Assembly (NCBI GenBank): GCA_020831715.1
Contig: JAFIGA010000294.1
Location: forward strand, 1 to 49,089
Length of the DNA: 49,089 nt
DNA from: Leptospira sp.
Lineage (GTDB): Bacteria > Spirochaetota > Leptospiria > Leptospirales > Leptospiraceae
Reading direction: 5' to 3'
Part shown: positions 32,538-41,691 of the stretch, piece by piece
Position numbering within the stretch: the stretch's first letter is position 1
Layout: each line of letters opens with the position of its first letter
Position numbers and translations under genes: made by a program
The notes under the pieces: model-generated
What the model saw: the letters and a program-made list of their open reading frames with translations, nothing else
The model's database searches: none
What the model was told of the DNA's origin: nothing

Positions 32538-33182
32538 GTGAAAAACAGATTAGTATTACTTATATTTTTAGTCATGGGTTACGTGTCCATAGGATTTATA
32601 TCCATAGGATGCCTAAAACTAACCAAAGACTTTCCTGAAAAGAAGAGTTATCTTATCGAGGTTCCTCAGCCCAATAAAAATATTGGTAAAATTTCGGATG
32701 TTTCCTTTAAACTCAGAAAAGTAAGTGTATCCAATAAATTTGAAGGAAAGGGTTTTGTTTATCGAAAATCGGATTCGAATTTTGAATCCGATTTTTACAA
32801 TGAATTTCTTGTCAGTCCCCAGAGTAATATTGGTGAAGAGATTATTCGGTATTTGGATAGCAAAGAATTATTTCATGCAGTGTCAGGAATGAATTCAAGA
32901 ATTGAGGCAACTCATTATTTTGAAGCAGATGTGGTTTCTCTTTATGGAGATTACAGGGATAAGAAAAATTCTATGGCAATAATTTCGATACAATTTAGAA
33001 TATTTGACGATCAAATGGGTGATTATAAATTGATAAATCGCAGATCATACACTAAAAAAGTAAAGGTAAACCCGGATGTTCCTGATTCTTTGGTGTCCGG
33101 ATGGAACCAAGGATTATTTTCTATATTGGAATCCTTTAGTCAAGATCTGAAATCTTATAATTGGGAAGTTGTTAAAAAATAG
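32538..33182 (+). CDS. ABC-type transport auxiliary lipoprotein of the Mla/MCE system
   Basis: The signal ends in ISIGC near residue 25, so it is a lipoprotein. The mature domain, with SYLIEVPQ after the tether and a segment ISDVSFKLRKVSVSNKFEGKGFVYR, resembles PqiC/ABC-transport auxiliary components that attach the MCE system to the outer membrane. GTG at 32538 is chosen because AAGGAG (32526-32531) lies six bases upstream; an in-frame ATG at 32514 lies inside mlaD. It completes the four-gene operon. The family call rests on architecture and context rather than one strong motif. Confidence 0.75.
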   Translation: MKNRLVLLIFLVMGYVSIGFISIGCLKLTKDFPEKKSYLIEVPQPNKNIGKISDVSFKLRKVSVSNKFEGKGFVYRKSDSNFESDFYNEFLVSPQSNIGEEIIRYLDSKELFHAVSGMNSRIEATHYFEADVVSLYGDYRDKKNSMAIISIQFRIFDDQMGDYKLINRRSYTKKVKVNPDVPDSLVSGWNQGLFSILESFSQDLKSYNWEVVKK

Positions 33183-33183
33183 C

Positions 33184-33759
33184 TTAAGATAATTTAGCAG
33201 AGTAGATATCGTTTCGAGCAACAATCAATCCTAATAACAGTTTTTCGATATACGAAGAAAGGATTTCCGCTTCATGCGCATCTATTTTTCCATCTTGCAG
33301 TGCCATATTAGAATAGCTTATGAGTCTTTTTAGTTTAATTGAATATGAGCTTGAGATCCATTCCTTTACCTTTTTTTTCTTAAGGCTTTTTACAATACCC
33401 ATATTTCCAAAACCATCCCATCTAGCTTTATTTATATTAAAGGTCAATTGGACTGAATATTGTCTATTGCTCAGGTAAAAAGTTTTATTGCTTTCAGATA
33501 GTATAATTCTAACAAGAATAAGATCACCAATTAAAAAATCAATCTCTCTACAAAGTTGAATTCTTTCTCTTCCAGTAATTTTACCATCATCCATCATTGA
33601 TAGAACATAAACATCGTGAAGTCTTTTTACATCACGAATGATTTCGGTGAATACATCATTGTATGTAATCTCATCATTACCATTTTCTTTGGTTAGGAAT
33701 GGTATTAAACCATTCCCTCTAAAAAAACCATCCTTAGTAATAAAAAAATTTGTTACCAT
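33184..33759 (-). CDS. Hypothetical protein with a duplicated helical DGKI motif
   Basis: I do not recognise the family. The 191-aa soluble protein holds two similar segments: MMDDGKITGRERIQLCREID then LIGDLI, and LQDGKIDAHEAEILSSYIEK then LLLGLI. They share D-G-K-I, an acidic residue five places on and a hydrophobic helix, about 100 residues apart, as in TerB-like or EF-hand-like folds. Between them is a beta-rich part (TFYLSNRQYSVQLTFNI). Its ATG lies 6 bp after the pyk stop, so it is co-transcribed with pyk. No metal site can be proven. Confidence 0.6.
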   Translation of the reverse strand: MVTNFFITKDGFFRGNGLIPFLTKENGNDEITYNDVFTEIIRDVKRLHDVYVLSMMDDGKITGRERIQLCREIDFLIGDLILVRIILSESNKTFYLSNRQYSVQLTFNINKARWDGFGNMGIVKSLKKKKVKEWISSSYSIKLKRLISYSNMALQDGKIDAHEAEILSSYIEKLLLGLIVARNDIYSAKLS

Positions 33760-33765
33760 TTTCTT

Positions 33766-35208
33766 TTATTTAATAGTATATATCTGTATAAAATCCACTG
33801 TCTGGGCAACTGATCCAGGTGCACCGGAAAGTATTACTACCTTATCTCCTTTTTCAATAAGATTTTCTCCTTTTAATGTTCTATTCATGAATGCAATCAT
33901 ATCCGGAAATTTATCCATCATGGGCATTACGTACGGTTCAACTCCCCAATAGGCTTTCATCTTTCTAGCTGTCATTAAAAAGGGAGTAAATGAATAGATC
34001 GGAACTTGGGGTCTAAACTCCGATGAAAGTAAAGCGCTATAACCGCTTCTTGTAAAGTTTATAATAGCCTTAGCTCCAATTGACCAAGCAATCTGTTCGG
34101 TAGCCGTTCCTAACGCAGTTCTCTCTCTTTCAATCTCTCCATAATCGGACTTTCGTTTGATATTTTTAGAAATGGAAGATGACTCAATTTCTTTTATAAT
34201 CTTGGACATGATCTGAACGCTTTCAATAGGAAATTTCCCACTTGCCGATTCCCCGGAAAGCATCACAGCATCGGTTCCATCCATCACAGCATTGGCAACA
34301 TCGGATGCCTCAGCTCTAGTGGGTCTTGGATTATCAATCATTGATTCTAACATTTGTGTTGCGGTAATAACCGGCTTTCCTTGTAAATTCATTTTATGGA
34401 TCAATTCTTTTTGTAGGATAGGAACTCTCTCTGTATCCATTTCTACTCCCAAGTCCCCTCGGGCAATCATGATTCCATCACAAGTTTGTATGATCTCATC
34501 AATATTATCTATTGCTTCCGGTCTTTCGATTTTTGCAATCAAACCGGTAAAGGTATCTTTCATGAATTGTTTCGCCATTTCCAAATCGGATGCTCTTCTA
34601 ACGAAACTTAGGGCAATATAATCAACACCCAAATTCACAGCAAATTTTAAATCATCTATATCTTTTTGAGTAAGAGCAGGTGCTGTAATTGGGGTTCCGG
34701 GAAGATTGATTCCCTTATTGTCTTTTAATGTTCCACCCACAATCACTTCCAACTGAGCTCTTTCGTTGGTTCTGTCGATTTCTATAGCTTTTAAAACCAA
34801 CTTACCATCATCTATTAGAATTTTATGATCTACATCTAAATCAGTAATAATATTCGGATACGTGCATCCAATTTCTTTTTCATTTCCAATATAATCAGCA
34901 TTATTGTTAATCCATATATTGCTGCCATTTACCAACTCGATGGAAGATTTTTCCAACTTTCCGGTTCTAATTTTTGGCCCTTGTAAGTCAGCAAGAATAC
35001 CCAAAGGTCTACCTGATTCTTGTTCACATTCCCTTAGAAGTTCAAATGTCTTTTCATGAGAATCTTGATTGGAATGAGAAAAATTGATTCTGGCAATATC
35101 CATACCTGATTCAATGAGTTGAAGGATTTTTTCCTTTGTGGATGTGGCAGGACCGATAGTACAAACAATTTTTGTTCTTTTTTTGGAAGATAGTATAGTT
35201 TCAGGCAT
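33766..35208 (-). CDS. pyk: Pyruvate kinase
   Basis: The enzyme makes pyruvate and ATP from phosphoenolpyruvate and ADP. Motifs run in order: CTIGPAT, ARINFSHS, DLQGPKIRTG, IAKIERPEAIDNIDEI with the catalytic Lys, MIARGDLGVE, and KPVITATQMLESM. A C-terminal allosteric-type domain is present. ATG at 35208 is preferred over TTG at 35214, giving 480 aa. A promoter lies so close that the message may be leaderless. A hypothetical gene follows 6 bp downstream. Confidence 0.96.
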   Translation of the reverse strand: MPETILSSKKRTKIVCTIGPATSTKEKILQLIESGMDIARINFSHSNQDSHEKTFELLRECEQESGRPLGILADLQGPKIRTGKLEKSSIELVNGSNIWINNNADYIGNEKEIGCTYPNIITDLDVDHKILIDDGKLVLKAIEIDRTNERAQLEVIVGGTLKDNKGINLPGTPITAPALTQKDIDDLKFAVNLGVDYIALSFVRRASDLEMAKQFMKDTFTGLIAKIERPEAIDNIDEIIQTCDGIMIARGDLGVEMDTERVPILQKELIHKMNLQGKPVITATQMLESMIDNPRPTRAEASDVANAVMDGTDAVMLSGESASGKFPIESVQIMSKIIKEIESSSISKNIKRKSDYGEIERERTALGTATEQIAWSIGAKAIINFTRSGYSALLSSEFRPQVPIYSFTPFLMTARKMKAYWGVEPYVMPMMDKFPDMIAFMNRTLKGENLIEKGDKVVILSGAPGSVAQTVDFIQIYTIK

Positions 35209-35214
35209 AGTCAA

Positions 35215-35242
35215 TTTATAGATTCTCTTTTTATTTTGGCAA
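35215..35242 (-). promoter_or_regulatory. Pyruvate kinase promoter, possibly giving a leaderless mRNA
   Basis: On the minus strand TTGCCA (35242-35237), a 16-bp spacer and TATAAA (35220-35215) precede the pyk ATG (35208) by six bases. The expected start point falls on or next to that ATG. No Shine-Dalgarno sequence is present. Confidence 0.5.
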
Positions 35243-35322
35243 TAGTATTTCCAAGGGATTTTAGCAAAAATACCAAAATTTTCATTGCCTAGAACGAAAT
35301 TTGGCTGATATTGAACATAATC

Positions 35323-36228
35323 GTGAATAAAAAACGTGCAGTTCTATTTTACAGCCCTATGTACAATCTAGAGTTGGGAAGACATGTATTTCCTGCTCAG
35401 AAATATTCTTTTATCTATGATAGAATAAAGAAAGATCCTAATTTGGATTCAATAGACATACTTGCTCCTGAGAGAGCAAGAATGGAAGATTTGGAATTGG
35501 TCCATACTTTTAACTATTTGGAGGATCTTTTTTCATATGAACATAGTTTTCGAACCATGCATTCTGAACTACCATTGAGTCGTAGTATTGTGGATTCATT
35601 TATGCATGGAGTAGGCGGCACTGTCATGGCGATGGAATTGTCAGAAACATACCAATTTTGCTTTAATCTCGGTGGAGGGTATCATCATTCCATGCCGGAT
35701 CATGCAGAAGGCTTTTGTTATCTGAATGATGTTGCAATAGCAACTAGATTATTTCAATATAATAATCCCGATAAAAAAGTTCTCATTGCAGACTTGGATC
35801 TTCATCAAGGAAACGGAAATTCATATATATTTAAAGATGATGAAAATGTGTTTACGTTCTCAATGCACCAAGGTAATATCTACCCTAAAAAAGAAGATTC
35901 CGATCTTGATATTTCTTTAGAGCCCGGCATTAAAGATACGGAATATTTAAAAATTTTAGATGATTCATTAAAAAAGATACAAAATGAATTTAAACCGGAT
36001 TTGGTATTTTATCTCGCCGGAGCTGATCCTTATGAGGGAGATTCCCTGGGGGAATTAAACATTTCGATGGAAGGTATGATGGAAAGGGATAGACGAATGA
36101 GAAATTTTTCTAGAGATTTGGATGTATCAACTATTATTGTTACGGCAGGGGGATATGCAAAAGACCCTGAGGATACTGTTTCTATTCATTACAATTCAAT
36201 TAGAGTGTTTTGTAGCGAGGAATTCTAA
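35323..36228 (+). CDS. Histone-deacetylase-like (AcuC-type) deacetylase
   Basis: Zn-dependent deacetylases of this fold act on acetylated lysine, polyamines or acetylated enzymes. Present are GGGYHHSMPDHAEGFCYLND (active-site His pair), LIADLDLHQGNGNS (zinc Asp and His), LAGADPYEGDSLG (second zinc Asp) and TAGGYAK (catalytic Tyr). Starts GTG at 35323 or TTG at 35311 are both possible; neither has a good site upstream. The next gene begins inside its stop (TAATG). The bacterial substrate is unknown. Confidence 0.88.
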   Translation: MNKKRAVLFYSPMYNLELGRHVFPAQKYSFIYDRIKKDPNLDSIDILAPERARMEDLELVHTFNYLEDLFSYEHSFRTMHSELPLSRSIVDSFMHGVGGTVMAMELSETYQFCFNLGGGYHHSMPDHAEGFCYLNDVAIATRLFQYNNPDKKVLIADLDLHQGNGNSYIFKDDENVFTFSMHQGNIYPKKEDSDLDISLEPGIKDTEYLKILDDSLKKIQNEFKPDLVFYLAGADPYEGDSLGELNISMEGMMERDRRMRNFSRDLDVSTIIVTAGGYAKDPEDTVSIHYNSIRVFCSEEF

Positions 36229-37043
36229 TGGGTATTTTTAGAGATTCGGATAAAAAGTCCCAATCTTCCAATTGGTTGGATTTATCCGAGTTGGAAATGG
36301 TCGATTTGTCCAAAGATTTGAATACAGCTTTATCCCCGGAAAACATGGTTTTTGGGAAGTTTTCCAAAGAAGAGATACATGACCTTATGGTTGAATCCAA
36401 TCTTCTTCCACTCCTTAAACAAAGAGGTTATCCCGATTATGTAATCGAAATAAACGTACTGTCTGAACTTGATAACAGAATTATTATTAAAACTCCCAAT
36501 GACCAAGTTTTGGTTCATATGAGATTGAAGTTTTCAGATTTTTCTATGAAGGCTAAAAGTAATTCTTATAAAATGGTTTATATTGATTGGTTATTAACCC
36601 AAAACATAAGATTCAAACCGGGAACTTACAATAAGCCGCTATTTTTTGGACAAGAATATCCCGGTCTTGCTATTTTTGTAGAAATTACAGAATTCATTCG
36701 ATTGCTTACTCAAAGAATTGGTGCCCATGGTGTTTTTAACATACCTGAATATTTCCACGATGCTGTTCTTTTTCGAAATAATTTTCGTTTTATGGATCCA
36801 GAAAAAGAAGGTCAATTTCGTGCTTTGCTAAAACTTTCTCATCGAAATAGAGTCAGGGAATTAAGCAACGCAATTCATAATAATAAATTAGTATGGTCGG
36901 ATTCTGGTGAAATTTTTGAATGGTTTTATGGTGAAATGCTAACAGCAATCGATCCTTACTTGGAAAGATCTGTGTTCAATGACGACTATGAAAAAAAGAT
37001 GGAACAAGCCAAGGAAAAATCACATTTTCGCCTGCTAGATTGA
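36228..37043 (+). CDS. Hypothetical protein between the deacetylase and the response regulator
   Basis: I do not recognise the family. The 271-aa protein has no signal. It starts with a polar region (about 1-40), then LLPLLKQRGYPDYVIEINVL, VLVHMRLKFSDFSM, and YIDWLLTQNIRFKPGTYNKPLFFGQEYPGLAIFVEI, suggesting a mixed alpha/beta fold, and ends in a charged helix. Its ATG overlaps the stop of the deacetylase gene, and it ends one base before the next start. The tight packing argues that the three products act together. Confidence 0.6.
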   Translation: MGIFRDSDKKSQSSNWLDLSELEMVDLSKDLNTALSPENMVFGKFSKEEIHDLMVESNLLPLLKQRGYPDYVIEINVLSELDNRIIIKTPNDQVLVHMRLKFSDFSMKAKSNSYKMVYIDWLLTQNIRFKPGTYNKPLFFGQEYPGLAIFVEITEFIRLLTQRIGAHGVFNIPEYFHDAVLFRNNFRFMDPEKEGQFRALLKLSHRNRVRELSNAIHNNKLVWSDSGEIFEWFYGEMLTAIDPYLERSVFNDDYEKKMEQAKEKSHFRLLD

Positions 37044-37044
37044 T

Positions 37045-38166
37045 ATGATTGATATAAATGCACCCAAACCTGAAATATTAGTAATAGACGATGATGAATC
37101 CATTTGTGAAACTCTGGAAGTGATTATTCAGAGCTTGGGATACTACTGTGTCTATTTCACAGACCCGGATCAAGGCTTGGAATATTTCCAAAGAGAATCC
37201 AGTCCTTTGGTTTTATTGGATGTGAACCTTCCAAATATGAGTGGATTGGATATACTTGCAAAATTTAAAGAAATCAATCCTATGACTCAAGTTCTAATGA
37301 TGACAGGTGAGAGAGAGATTCAAACTGTCGTAACTTCTCTTTATAATAGGGCGACAGACTTTTTATTAAAACCATTTACTTTGGATTCAGTGAAAGCTGC
37401 CATTGCCAGAGCACTAGAATACTTCAATATTCTAAAAGAAAAAGAAGCCAATGAAGAGACAATTCTCAGAGATCTTCGATTAGCGTCGAAAGTTCAATCC
37501 AAGATCTTTCAGATCACTCAATCTCTTCCTCATAAGATTTCCGCTAAAGTCGATCCCGCTATGTATGTATCGGGAGATTATTATCAGGTAATTCCGGTTT
37601 CGGATGAGAATACTCTTTTGTTGATGGGTGATATAGAAGACCATGGAGTTACATCCGGATTGATCGGTTTACTCATGAATAGTCTAGTTAAAGAGATTGC
37701 AAAACCAGGAGAAATTGATCCTTCGGTTTATCTTAAAAAAATGAATCCTGAATTGGTTCATGAGATTGGCACTCATAGCATGACATGTGTTGTGTTGGTT
37801 GTAAATAATAAAACTAAATCTATATCTTATTCAAGAGGAGGGCATCCTTTTCCGATTCTTTATCCATCTAAACGATCAGAATATAAATTACTCAGTGAAA
37901 GATCGGGTCATTTACTGGGGATTATGGATGATATCGAGTTTAATACAAATTCTATTTCTTATGAACCGGGAGATTTGATTGTAATTTATAGTGACGGTTT
38001 AGTGAATAGTCTTCAGTCCCCGGTATTGGAATCATTGAATCAAATTCATTTGAATTCCAATAACAGATTCGATGAGATGATTGATTGCTTAACTGATTAT
38101 ACAAATAGCCTCAGAGAGAATTCTGTTTTTCAAGACGATATTTCATATCTTCTTTGCGAATTGTAA
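37045..38166 (+). CDS. Response regulator fused to a PP2C-type (RsbU/SpoIIE-like) phosphatase
   Basis: The N-terminal receiver has the acidic pair D16-D17 (VIDDDES), phospho-acceptor D59 (LLDVNLPNMSG), T87 and K109 (LLKPF). After a helical linker comes a PP2C-like phosphatase domain with metal motifs LLMGDIEDHG, DLIVIYSDGLVNS and DDISYLL. Such proteins dephosphorylate an anti-anti-sigma factor or similar STAS partner on receiver phosphorylation. The sensor kinase and the target are not visible here. The gene ends the three-gene cluster and overlaps the convergent membrane-protein gene by 56 bp. Confidence 0.9.
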   Translation: MIDINAPKPEILVIDDDESICETLEVIIQSLGYYCVYFTDPDQGLEYFQRESSPLVLLDVNLPNMSGLDILAKFKEINPMTQVLMMTGEREIQTVVTSLYNRATDFLLKPFTLDSVKAAIARALEYFNILKEKEANEETILRDLRLASKVQSKIFQITQSLPHKISAKVDPAMYVSGDYYQVIPVSDENTLLLMGDIEDHGVTSGLIGLLMNSLVKEIAKPGEIDPSVYLKKMNPELVHEIGTHSMTCVVLVVNNKTKSISYSRGGHPFPILYPSKRSEYKLLSERSGHLLGIMDDIEFNTNSISYEPGDLIVIYSDGLVNSLQSPVLESLNQIHLNSNNRFDEMIDCLTDYTNSLRENSVFQDDISYLLCEL

Positions 38167-39775
38167 TTAGTCGGTGGTGAAATTCTGTCAATTCAGTAAG
38201 ATAGGGCTTTAACCATTCTTTCGGATAACTTCCATCTTTCTCGAAACTATTCATTTCTAAATTACTTTTAAATTGATTGATCTCAACTACCATTTTTGTT
38301 GAACTCTTTTTCAGATCCGGTGATTCTATATCTTGAAGAAAGTAATTTGCTTTAAAAAGAAAATGATCTAATTTAAGGAATAATTTCTTCTTCTGAGGAC
38401 TCATTTGAAGAACGGTTGATTTTCTCTGATCTACATATTCCTGCGATACTTCCAATGTCTTTTGATAATCTGCTTCCAACTCTTGCGGATTAGAATTTAA
38501 ATCAATCGCTATAATTAGCTGAAATCCAATCGCATAAATAAGCAGTGGTAATAAGTATCGATAGTATTCTTTCATTATCGGGAGAATATAAAATGCCAAT
38601 ATTGTCATTGGAAATGCGTAAAAACTGAAAAGATCCCAATCGGCAGGAAATCCCAAGCTTGGATTGTGAAAGAAAGCATGAACATAAAATCCAAAGACAG
38701 TAAGTAATAAAAACCTATTTTCTTTCTGTTTCATGAAGTTAGAAAGTTCTTGTTTCTTTAAAATCCTGGCACTAACTAACAAAATAAAAGGAAAAAATGA
38801 ACTGAACCAAGTTACACCTAGTATTTCTTTAAAATGGTTTGTACTAATCCAACGCTTCCAAGGATAAAAAGGAGGGCTTAATACATGCGTCTGACTGGGA
38901 GATGTAATCGGATCACTCAAGAATAAGAAATAGCCGAATAGTCCTCCAATATAAATTCCACCTATGATAGTGGCGAAACAGGCGTTTTTTAAAAATTTCT
39001 CTTTAGGAGATTGAATTACAGTGAAATAAATCAAAGCAAAAGCCATATAACCAAATACTAAATGAAAACTAGCCCCAAGTCCTGCAAGAATTGCCATTAA
39101 AAATATTGATGTAGAACTTTTTCCTGATTCAATAAAATATCTTCCCATGAGTATAGTAAAGATTAGAATTGAACTAACAATTGTATAATTTTCGCTATAT
39201 CCATAAAACAATAAAATTGATCCGGGAGCTAGGAAAATTAGAGATTGAAAAAGATTTATCTCTGAATATTTATTATTGCTTCTAATGATCAAAAGCAAGC
39301 AGATTCCTAAATAGAAGAATCCAGATAAACTACTGAAGACTCTATAGATAACTCTGGGGTCATTCATCTCCAATTTGGCAAAAAAGAAAGAATGAAGAAA
39401 GGCTTCCCAGAATTCATCCAAGGTAATTTGATAACCAAAGATTTTTCCTTCGATGAAAACATTTTCCAGCAGTAGTATTCCGTCTCCATAATTCATATTT
39501 TGCAATGGAAATATCCAGAATAAAAGAAATTGCAACCCGAATATATAAGGAAGAATTTTCAGTATGTTTTTGGATGAAAAATCATCTTTTAAAAATGAAA
39601 TTTTATTAACCAAAGTAAGATTATTCTTATCCAATAAGTTAATAAAAGCCCATATAAATGCTATAGAATTCAGGATATATAAATGTAGCTTCGCGCTATC
39701 GGGAAACCCCCAATAATCAGTGAATGCCAAGAGTAGGTAATTAATTAAAAATGGAATTAGAAATAATATTTTCAT
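38111..39775 (-). CDS. Polytopic membrane protein, GT-C-like
   Basis: The protein of 554 aa has about ten to eleven hydrophobic segments, starting with KILFLIPFLINYLLLAF. Between the second and third lies NYGDGILLLENV, and in the middle ILLFYGYSENYTIV; the layout resembles GT-C-fold glycosyltransferases using lipid-linked sugars, but I see no decisive motif. A cytoplasmic or periplasmic C-terminal tail of about 130 charged residues follows. Its ATG overlaps the upstream DUF4105-like gene (ATGA). The assignment as a glycosyltransferase is tentative. Confidence 0.55.
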   Translation of the reverse strand: MKILFLIPFLINYLLLAFTDYWGFPDSAKLHLYILNSIAFIWAFINLLDKNNLTLVNKISFLKDDFSSKNILKILPYIFGLQFLLFWIFPLQNMNYGDGILLLENVFIEGKIFGYQITLDEFWEAFLHSFFFAKLEMNDPRVIYRVFSSLSGFFYLGICLLLIIRSNNKYSEINLFQSLIFLAPGSILLFYGYSENYTIVSSILIFTILMGRYFIESGKSSTSIFLMAILAGLGASFHLVFGYMAFALIYFTVIQSPKEKFLKNACFATIIGGIYIGGLFGYFLFLSDPITSPSQTHVLSPPFYPWKRWISTNHFKEILGVTWFSSFFPFILLVSARILKKQELSNFMKQKENRFLLLTVFGFYVHAFFHNPSLGFPADWDLFSFYAFPMTILAFYILPIMKEYYRYLLPLLIYAIGFQLIIAIDLNSNPQELEADYQKTLEVSQEYVDQRKSTVLQMSPQKKKLFLKLDHFLFKANYFLQDIESPDLKKSSTKMVVEINQFKSNLEMNSFEKDGSYPKEWLKPYLTELTEFHHRLITIRKEDMKYRLEKQNSL

Positions 39776-41691
39776 GGTTTGGTTTTGTCCTGTTTTTCGT
39801 TGGGAAATTCCGGATCCAAGTCATTCAGTCTTAAATAGAGAAATGTTCCCTTGTTTATATTGAAAAAGACTAATTCGGGCATGGCGAAAAACATTCCTTT
39901 TACGCCTCGAAGAAATGACTCCCCTTCATCAAAGGGAGCCATTGGTATACCCAAACCTGTATATATAAGTCCACCCACAAGATTGCCTAAACCATAAAAT
40001 GGTCGCAACAAAATCGTATCATCAGTAAAAAAAATAAATTTATGATCGTATGAATTGGGTTTGTAGGCGGTGGATGTTGGGACAAAACTTTCTCTGGCAT
40101 CTACCTTCCAAGACTTTTCATTTTCTTTCATTTTATTGATTGAATCTCTTCTATAGGAGAGTATGATTTCGGATTGAGTTTTGTGGTAATTTTTTTTTAT
40201 GTCATAACTGGAATAGAAAGGAATGAAAGAGAGAGAGGATAATGGATCAATTCTTTTACCCAATACTTCTTGAATCTTTTCTTTATCTTGATTGAATATT
40301 TTATCGAGACTAAAAAAGATTTCCGATGTGCAATTTTGTAGTACGAGTTGGTAAGGATAAATATTTTCTAGACCTACTTTGTAATTATTTCTATTCTCTA
40401 AAGCGAGTCTATGAAAGTTTTTAAGTGTATTTAAGTCCCATGGAAGTTTCGGATATTTATTGGGAAGCCCTCTCAATTTCGGTAGAGTTTTTGCATGATT
40501 GTGTCTTATCGAACGCAAACTTTCTGCAGAGCTAGCAATCTCTATATATCTATTAGCTCCATCTTGAAGATCCATAAATTCCTGAAGAGTGAATTCATTA
40601 GAAAATACAAGTTTCCTGTATTTTTCAAATAACAAATAAGATTCACTCGCCAAGGACTTAATTTCATTCTCTTCATTCCAACGGATATTTATACTATTGG
40701 AAGCAAATGTATCCATGAATATGAATTGATTCTTTTCCAGCATTTCTCCAATAAGAAGATAGGTAAGAAATTCCAGCAGGTTTAGATATGAGTGAGAATC
40801 CTTTCCATCAGAAATGTTATTAAGAATATTCATCTCCAATTGAGCTTGCAATCTCTCGAGAGTTTTCCTTTCTTTTTCCTCTAATCCTTTGGATATGGAT
40901 CGGGGAATATATACCAAGGTGGCTTTATCTAATCCTCTGGATTCCAGAATTCCCTCCAAAAGACCTAATCTTCTTAATGAATTATCGTAGTTATAGGATA
41001 GTGATTTATATCCGAGAGGATATTTTCGAGAAGAAAACTTTTCACCGGATATTGTGTTAGGATGCCATTCAAGTTGATGTATTCTATTATAAATTTCATT
41101 TATTTCTTTAGTGAAAAATTCTCTTCCTTTGTCAGATTCTATTTTCAATTTCAGTTTATGGGAATAAATATTGGGTATTGAGGAATTTCGTGATAAGTAT
41201 CCCAAACCTTCCACTCTATAGAGATTATCCGAGGAAATGGAAGACTCCAAAAGTTGCACATCGTCTTTCATTTCTTTCCAATTATTTAGATGCTTTTCTT
41301 GGATTAAGAAAATCTGATTGAAACCTCTTTCTATGAAATTAGAGGATTCCCCTTGTGGGTAGACCTTTACCATTTCAAGAGTTCGATTTCCTTGGATATT
41401 ATAGGAAAAACGAAAATCAAACCATGATTCTCGAACTATATGAAAGATATCATCCGGATAAAATTGAAAATGATATACCCAGTCTCCAAATTTTAGAGCC
41501 GAATGTCCCCCACTGGATTGCCCTGTATTGGCATCTACATATATATATTGAAAATAATCTTCTTCGTTGATATATGTGTTTTTTTCTGAGTGAATAGCAG
41601 TAATAGAAAATAATAAAAAGTACAGAATAAAAAAAACTATCTTCAAGAAGAAAATTAACCGTTTTTCAATCGGTATCCGTATATTAAACAA
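39772..41691 (-). CDS. DUF4105 / Lnb-like envelope protein
   Basis: A signal anchor (residues 10-34) leads into YVDANTGQSSGGHSALKFGDWVYHFQF and ESWFDFRFSYNIQGNRTLEMV, a close match to the N-terminal domain I know from DUF4105 and lacto-N-biosidase-type proteins. H63 (GGHSA) and the distant C454 (LQNCTSE) look like the His and Cys of a permuted papain-like fold. The protein should act in the periplasm or at the outer membrane. The start is TTG at 41691, but a TTG at 41646 is also possible. It lies between two lipoproteins and the membrane protein in one operon. Confidence 0.65.
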   Translation of the reverse strand: MFNIRIPIEKRLIFFLKIVFFILYFLLFSITAIHSEKNTYINEEDYFQYIYVDANTGQSSGGHSALKFGDWVYHFQFYPDDIFHIVRESWFDFRFSYNIQGNRTLEMVKVYPQGESSNFIERGFNQIFLIQEKHLNNWKEMKDDVQLLESSISSDNLYRVEGLGYLSRNSSIPNIYSHKLKLKIESDKGREFFTKEINEIYNRIHQLEWHPNTISGEKFSSRKYPLGYKSLSYNYDNSLRRLGLLEGILESRGLDKATLVYIPRSISKGLEEKERKTLERLQAQLEMNILNNISDGKDSHSYLNLLEFLTYLLIGEMLEKNQFIFMDTFASNSINIRWNEENEIKSLASESYLLFEKYRKLVFSNEFTLQEFMDLQDGANRYIEIASSAESLRSIRHNHAKTLPKLRGLPNKYPKLPWDLNTLKNFHRLALENRNNYKVGLENIYPYQLVLQNCTSEIFFSLDKIFNQDKEKIQEVLGKRIDPLSSLSFIPFYSSYDIKKNYHKTQSEIILSYRRDSINKMKENEKSWKVDARESFVPTSTAYKPNSYDHKFIFFTDDTILLRPFYGLGNLVGGLIYTGLGIPMAPFDEGESFLRGVKGMFFAMPELVFFNINKGTFLYLRLNDLDPEFPNEKQDKTKP

